Part shown: one piece after another, positions 14,944 to 16,210 of the stretch
Position numbering within the stretch: the stretch's first letter is position 1
How the letters are laid out: each line of letters opens with the position of its first letter
Assembly (NCBI GenBank): GCA_902762335.1
Contig: CACWNZ010000023.1
Span: 1 to 16,210, forward strand
Reading direction: 5' to 3'
Source of the DNA: an uncultured Ruminococcus sp.
GTDB lineage: Bacteria; Bacillota; Clostridia; Oscillospirales; Acutalibacteraceae
Length of the DNA stretch: 16,210 bases
Made by a program: the position numbers and the translations under genes
The notes under the pieces: generated by a model
What the model saw: only the letters and a program-made list of their open reading frames with translations
Told to the model about the DNA's origin: nothing
The model's database searches: none

Positions 14944-15129
14944 TTTTTTTATTATTTAAATTCGAGGGACGTTTTAACCCGAGGAAAGGCTAAAAACGAA
15001 ACACGGTTTTTCCTGCTTGCTTTTTCTTTCAACATCAATAAACTCCATAACCGTACAATTTCCAAGCGTTTAGGCGCAGAATAATTCAATCGGGAGACTG
15101 CATAAAACAGAAAAGTTTTCAACATAAAC

Positions 15130-15168
15130 ACAGCCCGGAGAGTAGTATTCAACTACCCTCCGGGTTGT
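15130..15168. terminator. Orphan terminator-like hairpin
   Basis: ACAGCCCGGAGAGTAG (15130-15145) pairs with CTACCCTCCGGGTTGT (15153-15168) over 16 bp with one mismatch and one wobble, 7-base loop. It is followed by TTGCGCTTAATTATTCTTCT on the plus strand, so the T tract is poor. It could end a tRNA-Ala transcript. The surrounding 14944-15453 has no convincing gene: the 66-codon minus frame at 14952-15152 lacks support. Confidence 0.45.
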
Positions 15169-15359
15169 TGCGCTTAATTATTCTTCTATTATTTGTATTG
15201 TTTCGATTCTCTCATTCGATGATCAAGGCTGCCGCTATACTTCTCGTTTTGCGACGGCCCCCTTTTTTCAGGCGCGCTTCTATGCGCTCGGATCGGAGCA
15301 AAATGGTTAAATTAATCTTATTCTATTGGTAAATTATGCCATACAAAATAAGAGCTGCC

Positions 15360-15376
15360 TTGGTCAATCTGACCAA
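15360..15376. promoter_or_regulatory. Perfect 17-bp palindrome, operator-like
   Basis: TTGGTCA-ATC-TGACCAA is a perfect 7-bp dyad about 78 bases upstream of a candidate promoter at 15454. The TGGTC...GACCA half-sites recall those bound by FadR-type GntR regulators, but the spacing differs, so no regulator is named. Confidence 0.4.
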
Positions 15377-15453
15377 TCGTGGATATGCAATTTGTAAATG
15401 TATACAAAGTTTATGAATATTCATATAAATATTAACAAAAAACAAAAAATGAA

Positions 15454-15482
15454 TTTACAAACAGTTAATTTTGTTGTAATAT
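15454..15482 (+). promoter_or_regulatory. Candidate promoter before the signal-peptide fragment
   Basis: TTTACA (15454-15459), exact 17-base spacer, TAATAT (15477-15482). The presumed leader (about 130 bases) holds a cgcc-atta-ggcg hairpin (15498-15509) and leads to AAGAAGGA and ATG 15621. Confidence 0.5.
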
Positions 15483-15514
15483 TATAGTAAATAATAGCGC
15501 CATTAGGCGTATGA

Positions 15515-16039
15515 TTATTGCTGCCAACAAAAATTATCAGGGAGGGATGAGAAAGACAGCTTCTTAGCATAGCCCGTCAGAACTTCAGACTCAAAAAACA
15601 ACACAGAAAGAAGGAATACGATGTTCACAAAAACCAAGAGCTTTTTCAGAAAAGCACTAAGCACTGTTCTTTCAGCAGCAACTATCTTCTCAGGCACTGC
15701 GCTCATAGCCCACATAGCTATAAGAAGATAAATCATTTGATTACATGTAAAAAGAATGCCGGCTTTCCAAAGCACGTTCTTTTTATCAAGGATATCTACT
15801 TTAAGAATCTTGCCCACAAGCAGCGCTATCGGCATAAGCGGGCAGGCGCAGCAGAACACCACCAGGTCCGAAGTGTACATCGGAAGGTCAAGGCTTGTCG
15901 CAATCGCTATCAATGCCCAGATAATTGCTGCGGTTATTATAAACGGAAGTCCCGCTTTCTGACTGAATTTCATATCATCTCTGAGTGCGTCAAGCCCCAG
16001 AGCATAATCTTTAAATTGTTCGTCTGTCAATCTATTCAT
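15515..16039 (-). pseudogene. Membrane protein, DUF7010-like, with replaced C-terminus
   Basis: Unknown function. ATG 16039 has AGGAGA 7 bases upstream, so the start is good. Residues 1-118 look like a real membrane protein: a charged start (TDEQFKDYALGLDALRDDMK), helix FIITAAIIWALIAIATSL, then VVFCCACPLMPIALLVGKILKVD and MIYLLIAMWAMSAVPEK. From memory this pattern resembles DUF7010 proteins (about 180 residues), where the region after VPEK continues with further helices. Here, from residue 119 (base about 15686), the frame instead runs antisense through a plus-strand signal-peptide start and leader, giving an unrelated tail to residue 174. So the native C-terminal third appears lost, and the present product is probably a truncated chimera. 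The start overlaps the stop of the upstream gene (ATGAATAG), so the two are coupled. Family name is tentative. Confidence 0.6.
15621..15731 (+). pseudogene. 5' fragment of a secreted-protein gene (signal peptide)
   Basis: ATG 15621 follows AAGAAGGA with 5-7 base spacing and encodes MFTKTKSFFRKALSTVLSAA, then TIFSGTALIA: a positive n-region, hydrophobic core and A-x-A-like end, typical of Sec signal peptides of Ruminococcus-type secreted proteins. The frame ends after HIAIRR at 15731, just where the sequence becomes the antisense of the DUF7010-like gene. With a promoter and leader upstream, this looks like the start of a secreted protein cut off by a rearrangement near 15686-15700. A genuine 36-residue peptide is less likely. 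Confidence 0.5.
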
Positions 16040-16210
16040 TTCTTTGTCTCCTGTTATAATCGTTCAAAAGTTTCGTGTATCGCTCTCCCTTGTCCTTATA
16101 CTTGGTCCTGTCAAGTACCAGGCATGTAATGTAAAAAGAAATCACTATGACAGTAAATATCGTCCATTCCAATGCCGTTCCTTTACCCGCGAAGATATTC
16201 AGCTTGTAAA
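16032..16210 (-). CDS. Hypothetical small membrane protein, partial (5' end outside window)
   Basis: Open minus-strand frame entering at 16210 and stopping at 16032-16034; 58 residues visible. One transmembrane helix (ALEWTIFTVIVISFYITCLVL) is followed by a strongly charged cytoplasmic tail (DRTKYKDKGERYTKLLNDYN). Its stop overlaps the next start (ATGAATAG, 8 bases), and the ribosome site of the next gene lies within its last codons, so the two are translationally coupled. I do not recognise the family. Confidence 0.65.
   Translation of the reverse strand, partial: YKLNIFAGKGTALEWTIFTVIVISFYITCLVLDRTKYKDKGERYTKLLNDYNRRQRNE

Noticed and set aside
14952..15152. 66-codon minus-strand open frame between tRNA-Ala and the hairpin at 15130
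   Set aside because: No ribosome site or recognisable motif, and it spans hairpin DNA; treated as non-coding.

Overview
The window looks like chromosome of a low-to-mid GC Gram-positive gut Clostridium of the Oscillospiraceae/Ruminococcaceae type (Ruminococcus or [Eubacterium] siraeum-like). Evidence: strong GGAGG-type ribosome sites, near-consensus TTGACA-17-TATAAT promoters, U-tailed hairpin terminators, heavy use of AGA/AGG and ATA codons, dispersed hairpin repeats of a kind common in gut Clostridia, and a Csp/SleC-type spore germination cluster. Species cannot be fixed from the sequence alone.

Layout. (1) 1-1370: 3' part of ilvB, then ilvN (acetolactate synthase, branched-chain amino acids). 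(2) 1371-2062: about 690 bp without a gene, packed with repeats: a 100-bp multi-hairpin dispersed element, GAATA-rich short repeats, a 21-bp direct repeat and a four-copy 28-bp palindromic tandem array touching the hisS ribosome site. (3) 2063-5144: hisS-aspS operon. aspS is broken by a frameshift plus an apparent loss of about 10 codons near 4511, which is odd for an essential gene. (4) 5379-9968: two subtilisin-family (S8) Csp-like proteases followed by a SleC-like cortex hydrolase, apparently one germination module. The second protease has Asp where the oxyanion-hole Asn should be. (5) 10042-13147, minus strand: a Na/Pi cotransporter-PhoU protein and an MGDG/UgtP-like glycosyltransferase, the latter with a clear promoter. 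(6) 13270-14830: tRNA-Thr(CGU) and tRNA-Ala(GGC), each with its own promoter, flanking a minus-strand zinc-ribbon, single-span membrane protein with a 36-bp in-frame tandem repeat. (7) 14831-16210: a repeat-rich stretch, then a suspicious junction. A promoter, leader and signal-peptide start on the plus strand run into the 3' end of a truncated minus-strand membrane protein gene (DUF7010-like), which is coupled to a further partial gene at the window edge.

How the genes work together. IlvB and IlvN form one enzyme. In Clostridia lacking the GerA-SleB/CwlJ route, Csp proteases activate pro-SleC, which degrades spore cortex, and the csp-csp-sleC order here matches that pathway. The other genes are housekeeping. 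I found no CRISPR array, prophage or complete insertion sequence. The best leads for something undescribed are the altered Csp protease, the palindromic array in front of hisS, the aspS lesion and the chimeric junction near 15690.
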